Shown piece after piece: positions 31,765 through 43,155 of a stretch of DNA of 64,000 nucleotides. The notes beneath the pieces are model-generated. The model worked only from the letters and a program-made list of their open reading frames with translations, was not told the origin of the DNA and ran no database searches. Source of the DNA: Verticillium longisporum (taxonomy: Eukaryota > Ascomycota > Sordariomycetes > Glomerellales > Plectosphaerellaceae); the NCBI GenBank assembly GCA_019188255.1, contig JAETXT010000004.1, positions 1 through 64,000 on the forward strand. Reading direction: 5' to 3'. How positions within the stretch are numbered: the stretch's first letter is position 1; the number at the start of each line of letters is the position of its first letter. The position numbers were made by a program, and so were the translations under genes.

Positions 31765-33507
31765 TTAAGCCCGTCCACCCCTCCGTCCGCGCCCACCTCC
31801 ACCGCCGCCGCGCCCACCTCCACCACCGCCGCGGCCCTGCTTCGGAGGGTCTGGAACAACAACGAGTCCGCGCGTACCACGCAGGCCCATCTTGCCGGCG
31901 GTCGTCTTGGCGATAGCGGGCGTTTCGGGGCACCCGAGGCCATCACGGGCATAGATGTTACCCTGGGCAACAAGCTCCTCCTTGTCCCATTTCAGAGCCT
32001 TCATGTGATTGTTGTAATAACCGAGCCAAGCCTGGTAGATCTTGGCCTTCTCGCCCTCTTCCATAGTATCAATGATGGCCGATACCTCGGCAGCAGACGA
32101 GGTATCGGCGTCGTGCGGCACAAAGGTGATTTCTTTGAGTGTCCACTTGGGAAACCATGCTTCAGCCTCGGAGACGATGAAGATGCCGCGACCCTCAGCA
32201 CTAGCGCGGGCAGTACGGCCGAGACGATGTATGTAGCTCTGCTTATCTGCGGGGATGCCAACCTGGAAGACGGTAGTAACACCGGGAAAGTCCATACCGC
32301 GAGCGACTACATCGGTGGCGACAAGAATAGCGGAGCGTGAATCGCGATAGTCGTTCGTCACCTTGGTGCGCTTGTTCTGGGAGATGCGTGAGTGCAGGAT
32401 CGAGACTGGCGGCAAGCCGGCAATCTTCTCGAGCACGAAACCGTAAAGATCGGCAAGGGCGGCTGTTGGAGCGAAGAGAATGGCCTTGAATGCCTCATGC
32501 TGGCGAGCCTCCTCACGGATGGAGCCAACCATGGCGGCAGAGACGGATGAGAAGTAGGGAACCTTGATGAGCAGTTGAGGTACACGCTGATGGGTGTTGA
32601 TCTCGCCGGCGGGGATGGTCGAAATGAACTTGTAACCGGGAGACAGAACCAGGCCAGCGACCTGCTCGACGTGTGGGGCGATGGTCGCGGAGAAGAGCAT
32701 ACCCTGACGGTTGGTTGCCTTCTTGTCAGGCAGCTGGCCAACGATGTCGCGAAGAGCCTTCATGAATCCCATATCCAACAGACGATCAGCCTCATCGAGG
32801 ACAAGAGTATCAAGATGACGCAAGGCCCAGAGCACATTCTCATTAGACATGTGGTCGAAGAGGCGACCAGGGGTGGCGATGAGGATGTCGCAGCCGCCGA
32901 GGATAGCTCTCTCTTCACGATCCTTGTTGGTGCCACCGATGGCAATGCAGACACGGTGTTTCGGCAGGCGTTGGAGCAGGTTGGTAGCCTCTTTGGCAAT
33001 CTGCATAGCAAGCTCGCGCGTAGGCGAGATGACGAGCAGGGAAATACCGGTATCAGCGCCACGGTTCTGCGTGATCATGGTCTGTAGGGCGGGTAGTAGA
33101 AAGGCGATTGTCTTGCCGGTACCAGTCTTGGCCTGAACCAGGCAGTCGCTTCGGTTGGGAGGGAGTAGTTCGTGAATGGTGGCCGCCTGAACGGGCATCA
33201 TGTGGTCGAACTTGAGGTCCTCCGTGATGGTCTTGACAATGGTGGGGTGAACAACATTCAGATCCGCGAAGCGAGGGGTGTCCTGGGGGACAGGCTCGGT
33301 CAAAGGAGGTCTATCGTTGTCAACGGACATTTCTCTGCCTAGTTGAGGCTCGGAGTCTTCGGCTGAAGGCTGGATCGGCTGCTGAAATTCGTTGGGATGG
33401 TTGTTGTTGCTCCTGCCACCATGGCCATTTGTGTTTCTGGGACCGCGGGCCCGTTGGGGTCCACGTCCCCCGCGGCGGCGATCGCCACGGCGCTTCTGTT
33501 GGTCCAT
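31765..33507 (-). CDS. DEAD-box ATP-dependent RNA helicase (Mss116-like)
   Basis: Single-exon gene of 580 residues from the ATG at 33507; the frame is open further upstream, but no ATG precedes. An Arg/Gly-rich N-terminus (QQKRRGDRRRGGRG) leads into a complete helicase core: FDHMMPVQAATI (Q motif region), AKTGTGKT (I), SPTRELAMQ (Ia), TPGRLFDH (Ib), VLDEADRLLDMGF (II), FSATI (III), ATDVVARGMDFPGVT (V) and HRLGRTARA (VI). After a C-terminal extension (YYNNHMKALKWDKEEL) the protein ends in RGG boxes. The extension and RGG tail resemble mitochondrial Mss116/CYT-19 helicases that remodel group I/II introns. No obvious mitochondrial presequence is seen, so localisation is open. It is intact. Confidence 0.93.
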   Translation of the reverse strand: MDQQKRRGDRRRGGRGPQRARGPRNTNGHGGRSNNNHPNEFQQPIQPSAEDSEPQLGREMSVDNDRPPLTEPVPQDTPRFADLNVVHPTIVKTITEDLKFDHMMPVQAATIHELLPPNRSDCLVQAKTGTGKTIAFLLPALQTMITQNRGADTGISLLVISPTRELAMQIAKEATNLLQRLPKHRVCIAIGGTNKDREERAILGGCDILIATPGRLFDHMSNENVLWALRHLDTLVLDEADRLLDMGFMKALRDIVGQLPDKKATNRQGMLFSATIAPHVEQVAGLVLSPGYKFISTIPAGEINTHQRVPQLLIKVPYFSSVSAAMVGSIREEARQHEAFKAILFAPTAALADLYGFVLEKIAGLPPVSILHSRISQNKRTKVTNDYRDSRSAILVATDVVARGMDFPGVTTVFQVGIPADKQSYIHRLGRTARASAEGRGIFIVSEAEAWFPKWTLKEITFVPHDADTSSAAEVSAIIDTMEEGEKAKIYQAWLGYYNNHMKALKWDKEELVAQGNIYARDGLGCPETPAIAKTTAGKMGLRGTRGLVVVPDPPKQGRGGGGGGRGGGGGGRGRRGGRA

Positions 33508-34244
33508 GGGAAAGTAGGAGGCTGGTTGGCAAGTGTTTTCAATTGATTGGGAGGAATTCGTCGTCGTCGTAATATTCGCGTCGATGGCTGTGCAATCGAA
33601 AAAGAGAGTAGAGGGAGGGAACAGATGCAACAGGCAGTGATCGCTTGTTCGTAAGGGAATCTGAAATTTCTCCCAAACAAAAAAAAGCCCATATCTGACT
33701 TGCTGACGTACCTACTGCTGATTGGGCTACCTCAGGATGCTTCTGGACCCTTGGCTCGTGCACTGGGCGTAGCAGTGGGGATGGGGTCCACTGGAACTAA
33801 GGAACCAAAGCAGACGCCTGCGACTACGAGGGTCCAAGCGCGCGCGACAGTATATTCCAACATCGTCGAGTCGATTCTTGCCACTGAAAACAACTCGGTG
33901 CTCCAGGCGCGCTGCCGTACATCACCCCCTCCTGGGACTCTCCTGGGCTCCCGATACACCTTCTCAATGTAGATAGCCATACAAGTTCGTGGCACCAAAA
34001 ATGTTCACGCCAGTCCGCGTGACATACAACTAACCAAGGTAAGGTAGGTGGGTAGGAAGCGTGAGATGGATCAACTGGCACGCGTCTGAATTGTGGGCTT
34101 ATTATCTCGACCTTCCCGAAAAGCGCCCTATTGGCATATGATCTATCAGAGGAAGCAACGCAATGGCACGGCGCGACGGAGTCACGTCGAGAAGCCCCGC
34201 ACAGTTGATCTCACGGCTGGATTCGCTGCGTGAAGACGTTGTAC
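33508..34244. other. Intergenic
   Basis: About 740 bases holding the helicase promoter and the 3' side of the hydrolase gene. No additional gene seen. Confidence 0.5.
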
Positions 34245-35197
34245 CTAAGCCCACGCCTTGAAGAACCGAGATGCCTGTGCAAAGGCCTCTTCCTTGGCAA
34301 ACTTCTGCTGGGGTTCGGAGACATTTGCACGGACCGCGAAGCCGTGCCTGACGCCACTATACAGGGACGCCGCGAAGCCATGGCCAAGGTCGCCCAGAAT
34401 GATATTCGTCTCGGTTTGCTGAGCCAAGGTGAAAGCCGGATCGTTCTCTGCCCAATGTCAGTATAGAGCAGGAGATTCGGGGCAAGGAAAATGGGAGCGG
34501 TCTGCCTTACGGGCATTAGCGAGGCCGAGTGGCTGTTGGACTGCCCTGACCTCTTCCGTGGTGACAGCTGTTGGATGGGCGGCAAATCCAGCGTTCACTG
34601 CGTGCTGGCCATTGAGCACGCGAATGGCATACCGTCCGCCATAGCAGTATCCCGAAGCTGCAATCTTCTTGACTTTGAGCTTATCCTGGAGAAAGGAAAT
34701 GGCAATGTCGACAATCGGATCTGTGACAGCGGGAGGATGTTCGCCGAGGAACTTGGTCACGTTGAAATTAGGGTCACCCAGGACGGCTGGTGAACCATCG
34801 AAGAGATCGGGAGCTACAGTCACGAACCCCTCACGAGCGAAGCCGTCAACGAGACTGCAACGGTTCAGTGGTCGTTCAACAAGAGGGGGCTGGATGACGC
34901 TAACAGTTTGTTCTCGGCTGCCTGGATACCAGTGATGTCTGTCAGGAACAAGACAGCGGCAGCGGCGCTCTTTCCACGGTGTTTTGCACTGGGCGTTGAA
35001 ACGTAGAACTTGACTAGACAGTCACTTAATCATAGGTTCAACTTGTAGACAGTCGAGTGAAGCTTACCACCCTGGTATGTCACTTCCTTCCCAACTGGTT
35101 TACCGTTGTGTAATTCAGAGGCCGTGTCTGCCAAAGCCCCGTGAAGGACAGTGGCTACCATGCCCATGAGAATGGTGAGTGTGCGGAAGGACCTCAT
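34245..35197 (-). CDS. Dienelactone hydrolase family protein, secreted
   Basis: Four exons (35068-35197, 34905-35013, 34511-34854, 34245-34447) with introns of 50-63 bases give 261 residues. The N-terminus is a signal peptide (MRSFRTLTILMGMVATVLHGALA). The alpha/beta-hydrolase body has the dienelactone hydrolase triad: nucleophile Cys in SGYCYGG, Asp in the QNDPAF loop spanning the last intron, and His in RHGFAVR. These enzymes open dienelactones during aromatic ring breakdown, though many fungal members act on other esters. It lies near other secreted hydrolases but is not obviously clustered. It is intact. Confidence 0.9.
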
Positions 35198-35948
35198 TCT
35201 TTTCTGTCGCTATCTATCGCCTGTGAAAATTCCCGTGACGGTAAATGAGCTTCCAGCGTAGGAGCTTGCCGCGGGAGGACCGGCCTATATGCATGCTTGA
35301 GTGAGAGCCAGCTTGCAGATTACAAATCTCCACCGAATCGGCCGGCAGTGTAAGTGCATCACTCTCTAGGGCCTGACTCAATGACGTCCTTAATCAATTC
35401 TGGAGATAATCTAAACCCCGCAACGGAAAATCACTTTCCGCGCTCGGCGCTTTTACCAGAAAAGGTACTTCCCGGGGTGGCTTCGCTGCGGCCACCATAG
35501 AAGATGCAACGGTACCTACCATGTGTGCTTCGGCAGATAGATAGAACACTGCGCGCTGCTCCTAAGATCCATGAAATTTAGCACATGCCAAGTCTCCCAT
35601 GCCAAGTACGGATTGGTTACCAAGCTACATATGCTGGCTGATGCCGCAGTGGGCGCAGGGTGGCGGCTTGGCCATTCTGGTTTTACTCACGCCATATTAC
35701 ACCATACGTTCGGGATGCTGGCTGACATTCCACAGGGCATGTGTTCATGGCTTAACGATGGCTACGTCATTGGTAATTAAATCCTCATGTTTCAAGCCAA
35801 GACATCCATAAGCTATAGCTTATAGGAAGACTCAAGTGCCAATACTCTGCCATACTCTCACCCGCAAAACGCATCAACGACAGTTCACCACTCAAGTCCA
35901 GCCGAGCGCTGTAAACAGCCCCCTGTGGTCCCCGTTCGCGCTAACTGG
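35198..35948. other. Intergenic
   Basis: About 750 bases, the hydrolase promoter region. No gene or repeat recognised. Confidence 0.5.
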
Positions 35949-36659
35949 TCAGTTATTGACCCATCTGCCCTCCCTGGCGAGGAAAACAACGATATAAGTG
36001 ATGTCTCGTGGGAGTCTTAATCTGTGGGTAGCAGATGTCTGTGCGATTGATGTTCCAAGATTTCGGCGCCCTAGAGATCTTTGGTACTTTCGCGATGAAT
36101 CCCATTGTAACACTGTGATATGTTGTCCGTTTCATTTTGGCAAAAGTGCTCGTAAAAGAGCCCCCCAAGTTGTTGGGGGTCGCCTTGCTGGCTCCATATA
36201 TCATTAAAGGATCTGAGTTGCCCGTCTTGGCAGTGTTGGTTGAGATATTGATGATTCTGCCTTCCTTCGGATTAAATAAGGCAAGAGCATGGTAGTAAGA
36301 GAGAGTGATGCGTAGACAAGAGCCTGCATCCCCCGCAAGAAGCCTCCGAGTGTCATCTTTTTGACCGAATCTGCCATGCTTGGGCCTCGCGTAGCGGTAG
36401 CATGGACAAGAATTTCGGTTGACGTTGTTCTGGGGTCTTGAAGAGCTTGTGTCATGACTTGAGGGCCAAACCTGGGATGGAGCAAGTCTACTTGTATAGC
36501 AGTTATATATGTCACGCCAAGCTTTCTGCACAAGTCTATGGTTAGCTGTGCCCGATCGCGGCTCGTAGCGAATCGGACAACAATCTTGCTGAAACCTTTG
36601 TGCACACAGTAGGTAGGGGGTGATATCCCGCCTTTACTACGCGAGGTCCTAATGACCAT
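35949..36659 (-). pseudogene. Short-chain dehydrogenase/reductase (FabG-like), disrupted
   Basis: Fragments of an SDR lie in several frames. Bases 36659-36270 read GFSKIVVRFATSRDRAQ...ILVHATAT...TTMLLPYLI. One missing C near 36269 moves the continuation PKEGRIINIS...MIYGASKA (catalytic Tyr-x3-Lys) into another frame. A second shift near 35990 moves the tail FLAREGRWVNN, which ends at 35949. The N-terminal glycine-rich NAD(P) motif TGxxxGxG is not recognisable (replaced by SKGGISPP), and the usual NNA is HATA. It is therefore a clear pseudogene of a fungal NADP oxidoreductase. No related pathway gene adjoins it. Confidence 0.8.
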
Positions 36660-37396
36660 GGCTGTTTCCCCCGTGAGCGACCATGGTCGACTGGAAATTG
36701 GTGGCTGGGCTGTATTGTTGGGCTACGAATTTTATGTTGCTGAAGATGAAGGCTGACACCGAAACATCATGTGCAATATTCCAACATCACTGTCCCTCTT
36801 ACAGAGAAACGGATAGTTACAGATTGTCCGAAGGTCTGCCAGCAGGGAGCACGGGTGAGCTTGATCGCGTACATCTCCACCGGCTTCACGGACTTTTGGC
36901 GTCGATCATGACATGTAAATAACTGAGGCATGAGGTTGGCTGGTGTGTTGTTTGTTTGTCATCAGAGATGGGGAGTGAGATGTAGCGCACCACATTTAAT
37001 TCCCCTGCTCGAAATGCCATGGAGTTACGTAGCGCTTGAAAGTCTATTGGTGACATCAAAGTTGTGAAATGGCATAGGATTCCATGACACAGGATATTTG
37101 ATGACCAAACTCTCTCGTGATTGCGCTCTGAAGTCTGCATCGAGGAGGGTCGTGTGAATAAGTAGTGAATATATAACAACACCTACGTCAAAGTAAGCTC
37201 TATAATTAATATTGTTCTTCGCGCGCCACCTCGTCATGATATCAATGGTAAGGTACGTGGTGCCACGGTGTTTCACACCTGGTGATTCTACACGCTCAAT
37301 ACTTCTAGGGCCACGACAGGAAGGTATCAAGAAATGACAGTCTACGCCGTGCGCCAGTACTAACATATGGACCAAAACTTATCATCCCAAAAAATT
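36660..37396. other. Intergenic
   Basis: About 740 bases, AT-rich in the right half. Nothing recognised. Confidence 0.5.
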
Positions 37397-38682
37397 TCAT
37401 GCTACTCCCCCCATGCTGAAGAGGCCCCGAGCAGTGCACACCCTAAGCGCATCATACACGGCCTGGCTCTCCGTCCGCCGAGCATGCTCGTCTTCTAACT
37501 TCTCCTGTGCTTGCAAAATCTCGGCCTTGGAGCGATCGAGCTTTTCAACCCGCGCTTGGCAGGCGCGCAACGCGGCGTCGGCCGCCTTGCAATCATCCGT
37601 GGCTTGTACGAGTGCCAGTTCCATAGAGCCTGCAAGCTCTTTCCGTGTCTTATCCGTCAGTCCGTGGTACTCTCCGACTAGGCGATCTCGTATCCCGCGC
37701 AAGGAGGCTACGTTCTGCTCCTGCGCCTCAAGTTCCGTCTGCGCTGCCGCTTGCTCGGCTGAAGTAATGGAAAGTCGGTCCCGAAGCTCCTCAACCGTCT
37801 CAGCTTCGGCATCACTAAACAGCTTCGCGAGATGACGAGTCTGCGCATCGATCTTCAGATCAAGGTCAGTGTTTTGCGACTCGATCGTTGTGACAACTAT
37901 GGGTAGCCTGGCAGCGGCAGCGGCGACATGTCGGCCGAACACGGGATCAATGGTCGCCAGATAGGCACCAGTTGAACGGGTCGAGTCGCTGGCAACGCTA
38001 TCGTTGGTGCCGTTCGTCTTCTCCCGTACTGGGGCTTGGGCTGACACGGGTATCGAAACCAGAGGTGAAGAAGACGGCACAGTTCCGGACTCACGGCGGC
38101 GGACCGGAGGTTTGGCGAACATTGGAGATGATGAAACGGCCGTGAGGCTGGGTTTGGCGCTTGAGAGACGTGGAGGGATTACGGCACCTGGGGTGCGCCC
38201 GGCTCTGTCAATGCGCTGGCGCTTGTTGCGACCGCTGGGCGTCTCTTCCTCGATGGCGTCCCTGCTGCTGCTGTTCCGACTGCGACGACCGGGTCTTCTC
38301 GGCGGCTCAAGGATCTCGTCCAGGTGCTCGATGCTCATCGAGACTTCGTCTTCATCCTCAGCGCCGGCTTGCTCGCGGAGAATCGCTGACTGACTGCGCA
38401 CATTGCGCTCGGCGCTGGAACGCTGGCTGAGGGGTCTTGGGATGAGATGCTTGGCTTCATCCGACTCTTGCGACACCACGGCCATGATTGAGGGGGTGTT
38501 TGTGGCTTGCTGAGCGGTAATGTGCTGGCGCGTTGAGAGTATGGCTGTCGTTGAATCGAGGAGAAGGCAAGGGCCTCAAATTCCAACTCGGCGTCACTGG
38601 CGTCGTCGTCGTCGTTGCGACCGAGAGAAAGGAGGCTCCTACCGCGTGGCCTATCATTCAAGCCACCGAGGTGTGAGCTCAT
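37397..38682 (-). CDS. Hypothetical nuclear coiled-coil protein
   Basis: The long exon is open from 38544 to the stop at 37397. An upstream exon at 38643-38682 (MSSHLGGLNDRPR) can be joined across a 98-base GT-AG intron in frame, giving 395 residues. Starting at the ATG at 38485 gives 362. The N-terminal half is Ser/Pro/Arg-rich and disordered, with a likely nuclear localisation signal (GRNKRQRIDRAGR). Roughly the last 170 residues are a long coiled coil rich in Ala, Glu and Leu (for example EELRDRLSITSAEQAAAQ). The layout recalls kinetochore or chromosome-structure proteins, but I do not recognise the family and assign no function. Confidence 0.7.
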
Positions 38683-39376
38683 GTCGTGCGTGGCGGATCT
38701 GGGTAAGGTGTTGCAAGCAATCAACAGATGCCTGAGAGGGGATGTAGCTCGGGCAATGAGGTCTAGCGAAGATGGTTTTTGAAACAATGACTCGAAGCAC
38801 AATAAGATAGGGATGTTTAGAAGCGCCTATGCACCGTTTGCTTAGTCTTGGTGATTGGGACCGTGGCGATCATGAGGGTGGCCGTTTGATGACCTCGCCA
38901 GGCACGTTCTGCTGGCCTTCGGGGTGAAGATTCATGCCTAAAATTGCAGGACTGTGGCTGACTAAGCATACACACGCGTCGACCAGACAATTTACGCGCG
39001 ACACCGCGAACTTTCGCGTACCCCTGTCACCAACGCCTGTCGTCCGTACCTAGGTACGGAGCATGAGCAACAAAGGCATGATCCATAATCGAATGTGTTC
39101 AGTCGTGAGTATCGAATCTATGGCAAGCTGGCGGCGCATCAATTATAAGGCCGAAATCGAGCAAACTGTTTTCCACCACTAAGCAAGATCACCTTGCTGC
39201 CCCATGAAGCAGACATTCGCCGTTGCGGATGTGGCTCCTGCCAACTTATCGACTCCACTCTGTCTCTCTAGCCAGTCTCTCAATGCCAACCAGCGCCTTG
39301 CAAAGTATGCTTGATTGGGGGGAATGGGGAAAGTGCTCCCCATCGGTAGCCCCCTCATCCCGGTGCTTGCGGCGAC
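38683..39376. other. Intergenic
   Basis: About 690 bases between two minus-strand genes. No gene recognised. Confidence 0.5.
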
Positions 39377-39787
39377 CTATGCGCGCTTCTTGTTGACTGC
39401 CGCAGCTTTGGGCATAGTAAGCGCTTGTTCTGAGAAAGGCAGAGGAGCTTCTCACTTACTCTCTTCATCAGCCATGTGGTTGCGCTTCTTGCTGGCTGGC
39501 CGGATTTCCCGACTGATAAGAGAGCTGTTGCTATCGAGAGCAGCCTGGGCCTCACTCTTGATACGGCCAAACACGTGTTGCATGGCCTTGGGCGTACGAC
39601 CAGGAAGCTTGATTCTCGCCATGTCGATCTTTGCAGGAGGATTTTGGAGGATGATCTGGATGAGGAGTTGAACCTTGGGATACTGTGAGTATGTGCAGTT
39701 GCACCATTGGAGAAAATAAACTCATACCCGCTCTTTATCAGTCCAGCTACCGGACTTGGGAGTCTCCGAGGGAGTGTTGCTCGACAT
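39377..39787 (-). CDS. Small Myb/SANT-like DNA-binding protein
   Basis: Three exons (39728-39787, 39460-39682, 39377-39405) give 103 residues; introns are 45 and 54 bases. The sequence opens SGSWTDKERYPKVQLLIQII and continues KIDMARIKLPGRTPKAMQHV, the one-repeat Myb-like layout (W...LPGRT.KA.QH) of a small fungal family. It ends in a basic tail (VNKKRA). The protein is probably nuclear and DNA-binding, with unknown targets. The first exon carries Trp15, the first conserved Myb tryptophan. It is intact. Confidence 0.85.
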
Positions 39788-40407
39788 ATTTAAATGACGT
39801 GAAGTGATTAGATGGGTTAATTATTGCTTATGAGAGTCCAATGGGAGTATTGAGTCGCTGAAGTTGAGGTAATATGGAAATGATGGCAAGACGCTCTGCT
39901 GAAGGTTCGGGAAGGGGATGGTTGGAAGGGGAAGAGAGGACCTAGAGTAATAACAAGTAGTGGCGTTATGGGGTTCCAGTTTTGGTGCTGCCTGGACAAG
40001 TACTTCAGGTTCAGCAGGGACTTAAAAGATCTTGAGAGTCCCGAGAGTAAGAGCAGTGGCACATTCTCCAGAGTATCACTTCACTGGTGGCTAAGGTATC
40101 TCGTGTTGATGAGAACTGCCGCCACTGTTGCCTACCTAGGTGTTCCTTTTGATTGGCGTATAATCCCAATCCACCTCTCAGATGATGATGGCTCTTGCCA
40201 TACACCTACCTATTCTAAAACCCTTGACTGCACGACTGCGGCTCCAATACCACGACTCTGGGCTCTTTGCCGTTTTGTTGCCCATTCCCAACCCTTTGTC
40301 CAGTAAATTTTGGGTGCGTTCTTTTGTAACCCTCGAGACATTGAACAGTCCCTTACTCACGGCCTGCGTCTAGCACTTCATCATTGATTGTAACCCAACT
40401 CGGTCAT
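39788..40407. other. Intergenic
   Basis: About 620 bases upstream of the Myb-like gene. Nothing recognised. Confidence 0.5.
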
Positions 40408-41290
40408 TCACCCAATATGTGGCCTGGGGATGGGCCGTTGACGACCCTGACATCGACTCCTCCTTGCATGCCTCTATTTGCGAGTCGATTAGATCAGGTC
40501 CTTTCAGACAGAGTATAGTATCGAAGGCCGCAACCTAGCGATATAAATGGAAAAAGGCCAACTTACCAACAGAGCATCTCTTCTCGCAAATTCTTCGTGG
40601 CAAAGGCCGCAGGTGAAACGTTTCCCTTCACCATGTACATGCATGTGGCGCTTCCTATCATGCTTTCTTTGGAATTTGAGTCCACATATTGGGCAGCTGA
40701 ACGGCCGCTGTGGAACTGGAGCCGGCCGGTGGCGGGACAGCTGGAGTAATGATTCCCCTTGATGAGGGACTCGGCGGTACATCTGGTGGACCCATCGACC
40801 CCACAGGCATAGCTAGATTGCGGTGCTGTGGGTTGTGGTTCGGATGTAAGCTTGGAAAACCGGGCGCATACTGGGCCAATGAGGGTATAATCCCATGTCC
40901 ATTTCGGAAAGTATAGCTTGCATCAAGTCCTGGGTACTGTCGTTGCCCCTGCGTTGGAATTTGCGGGTATGCCCGAGCTTGCCGCTGGTATGGTACTTGG
41001 GACGGGAACGGGCCTGGCGTCTCTGTTAGCGGCTGCCTGAAGGCTAAATAGCTTTGATGCTGCTGCTGAAAGAAAAACCGAGCTTGGACATGGTACGGCG
41101 CTTGATGACGAGCAGGCGCTGGTACCTGCATCTGCTCCTGTGTAGGCGCCTGCGTCTGGGCCTGCGCCGACGCCAACATCGGTGGCTGGCGAGGTGTGGG
41201 AGGTCGGGCGTTGCTAATTTCACCTGCATTCGAGTATGTTTCTTGCCGGGGGATGTCCTGGAATGGCATGGAGGATGACCACTGTGCCAT
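40408..41290 (-). CDS. C2H2-type zinc finger transcription factor
   Basis: The gene starts at the ATG at 41290 with a Gln/Pro-rich region (SAQAQTQAPTQEQMQ). The finger exon lies in another frame: FSCPICGLKFQRKHDRKRHM is finger 1, and FTCGLCHEEFARRDALL begins finger 2. A 93-base intron (40474-40566, GTAAGT...TAG) joins it to a last exon beginning RHARRSRC, which completes finger 2 as a C2HC type; the stop is at 40408. The change of frame near 40700-40790 needs either a short intron (for example a 64-base GTGGGG...CAG, or 40 bases from GTACCG) or a one-base frameshift. An intron seems more likely because everything else is clean. About 240-260 residues; targets unknown. Confidence 0.68.
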
Positions 41291-41696
41291 AGTACCGGCT
41301 ATGAATCGAAACTAGAGTCGTTTGCGGCCAAGTCGTACAGTTCGGTATCAAGATAATCGACTTGCATAGTTGTGACGCCCATCTGCAAGATTTAAGACGA
41401 GAATCAACAGTCAGAAAATGCATTTATAGCTTGCGCATATGTGCGGGTCTTGTATGCTTTCGGAGACGCTGACAGCAAGGTGTAAACACTCTGGAACTTT
41501 AGATCCCACACACTGTTCTGGTCACAAGCTGCAAGAAAATTTTCACGATACAATTCTGAACCATCAGGGTCCAGGCATCGCTACGAAAACACGCAAAAGA
41601 GCCCGATCATGGGCCCGATCATGGGCCCGATCATGCAACATGTCTCTTTCCTGGATGCGAAAATGTTTTAAAATATCGATTTTAAGGCGTTGTTCC
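41291..41696. other. Intergenic with short tandem repeat
   Basis: About 400 bases between the zinc-finger gene and the xylanase stop. It contains the 12-base tandem repeat listed separately. Confidence 0.5.
41601..41634. repeat. 12-base tandem repeat, three copies
   Basis: The unit GGGCCCGATCAT is repeated three times (first copy one base short). It lies about 65 bases past the xylanase stop, in its probable 3' UTR. The unit contains GGGCCC and GATC palindromes. Confidence 0.75.
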
Positions 41697-42787
41697 TCAC
41701 GCAGAAGTGATGCCCCGAAGAATGCCCTTGTAAGCAGGCTTCTTGTTGTACTCATCGTCCCAGGCAAGCGCCGCACCTTCGCCGTCAAAGGTATAAGGGA
41801 TCCAAGAGTACTTGTCCGAGATGCCCTACAGAGGTCAGCAAAAGTCATGACGGAGAGGCGAGACCAGACGCAACCTACCCAGAGGGTAACACCGATACAC
41901 CGGTCGTTGGACATGCAAGAGGCGAGGACGCGCTCGTACTGGCGAGCCTGCTCCTCGAGCTTGGCGGGCGTGGCGGGGGTATTCATGCGGATGTCAATTT
42001 CAGTGTACTCGACATCCACCTCGAGGTCGGTGAACTGTCGGAGAGCACCTTCCAGGGTATTCTGGTCCGGAGTGGCCACAGATTGAGTGGGAGTCTCCTC
42101 AACGACAAGGTGGCCCTGAAGACCGACGCCGTCAATGCGTACGCCGTAGGACTGGACGAGCTTGACGATGCGAGCGGCAGCAGCCGTCTTGGCCTCGTTG
42201 TACTCGAGGTTGTAGTCGTTGTACCAAAGACGAGCGTGAGGGTCGGCCTTGGCGGCAAGGGCAAAGGCGATGGGGATGTAGGCCTCGCCGATGGTGTTGT
42301 AGAAGACACTCTTGCGATACGAGCCGTCTTCTTCGAGGGCTTCGTTGACCACGTCCCAGTGTGTGCACTTGCCCTTGTAACGGCCAGCGACGCCGTTGAT
42401 GTGGTCCTCCATGATCTGGATGAGTGTGGCGTTGTCGAAGCCACCCTCGGAGACCCAAGGGGCGAGCTGGCTGTGCCACACGAGGGCGTGGCATCTCAGG
42501 TCCTTGCCGTGCTCGACGGCCCAGTTGACGTGGCGGTCGGCATCAGCCCACTCGAAGGCGCCGCGCGCAGGCTCGGTGTAGGCCCACTTGAGAGCATTCT
42601 CGGGGGTGACGGCGCCGATCTCGAGGTCGCTCTCGAGGATTGCGTTCTCGAGGGGCTCATCGCGAAGCGTCAGGGCCGACCCGCCGTGCTCCTTGCCCTG
42701 GCCACGAATGCCCGCATTGGGGCCGGTGCACTTGGGCTTGGCAGCCGCGAGGCCAGCAAGACCGAGGGTGAGGAGGGAGAAGCGCAT
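41697..42787 (-). CDS. Secreted endo-1,4-beta-xylanase, GH10
   Basis: Two exons (41879-42787, 41697-41825) joined across a 53-base intron give 345 residues. The N-terminus is a signal peptide (MRFSLLTLGLAGLAAA). The GH10 barrel is complete: GAVTPENALKW, LRCHALVWHSQLAPWV, WDVVNEAL with the acid/base Glu, LWYNDYNLEYNEAK, and VEYTEIDIRM with the nucleophile Glu. The second exon supplies the conserved GISDKYSWIPYTFDGEGAAL end. There is no cellulose-binding module. It cuts the xylan backbone outside the cell. GGCTAA and CreA-like sites lie upstream. It is intact. Confidence 0.95.
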
Positions 42788-43149
42788 GGTGGGGGAGAGG
42801 GGCAGGTATGGGGGGCGATGATGCGAGGCAAGTCGAGTCGGTGCTCAGACTCTAGGATAGAACTTGCCACGATGAGCAGGAGGTGTCCTCTTTGTAGGCC
42901 CGGCCTTGCCTTGGTCTTGCGGGGCTCTCTCGACACCGACAGACATCAGGCTGTAATGTTGCCATCGGCTGGTACCGAGAGATTGCCCCTGCGCATGCAG
43001 CCAGGTCGCTGCCCAGCGTGGGATAAAGTCGAGGTCGGGGCACATTGCTGAATCTGGGGATGGCGATGGGGTCGATGGAGTCGATGGAGAGGGGACAAGT
43101 CCGCTTGGCGTTGGGGATTTTCTGCGCCGGCGTCCGGGTGAATGCAGTT

Positions 43150-43155
43150 GGCTAA
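43150..43155 (+). promoter_or_regulatory. XlnR/Xyr1-type GGCTAA site
   Basis: GGCTAA, the core site of the xylanolytic activator, lies about 365 bases upstream of the xylanase start. A six-base match is weak evidence by itself but fits the gene. Confidence 0.35.

Noticed and set aside
40658..40782. Frame change in the C2H2 gene as proof of a pseudogene
   Set aside because: At least two GT-AG introns of suitable length (40 and 64 bases) can restore the frame, and the downstream splice completes the second finger cleanly.
42083..43051. A 322-codon plus-strand open frame over the xylanase gene
   Set aside because: It is the antisense of the GH10 coding exon, whose motifs, signal peptide and intron are unmistakable; GC-rich codon bias keeps the opposite frame open.
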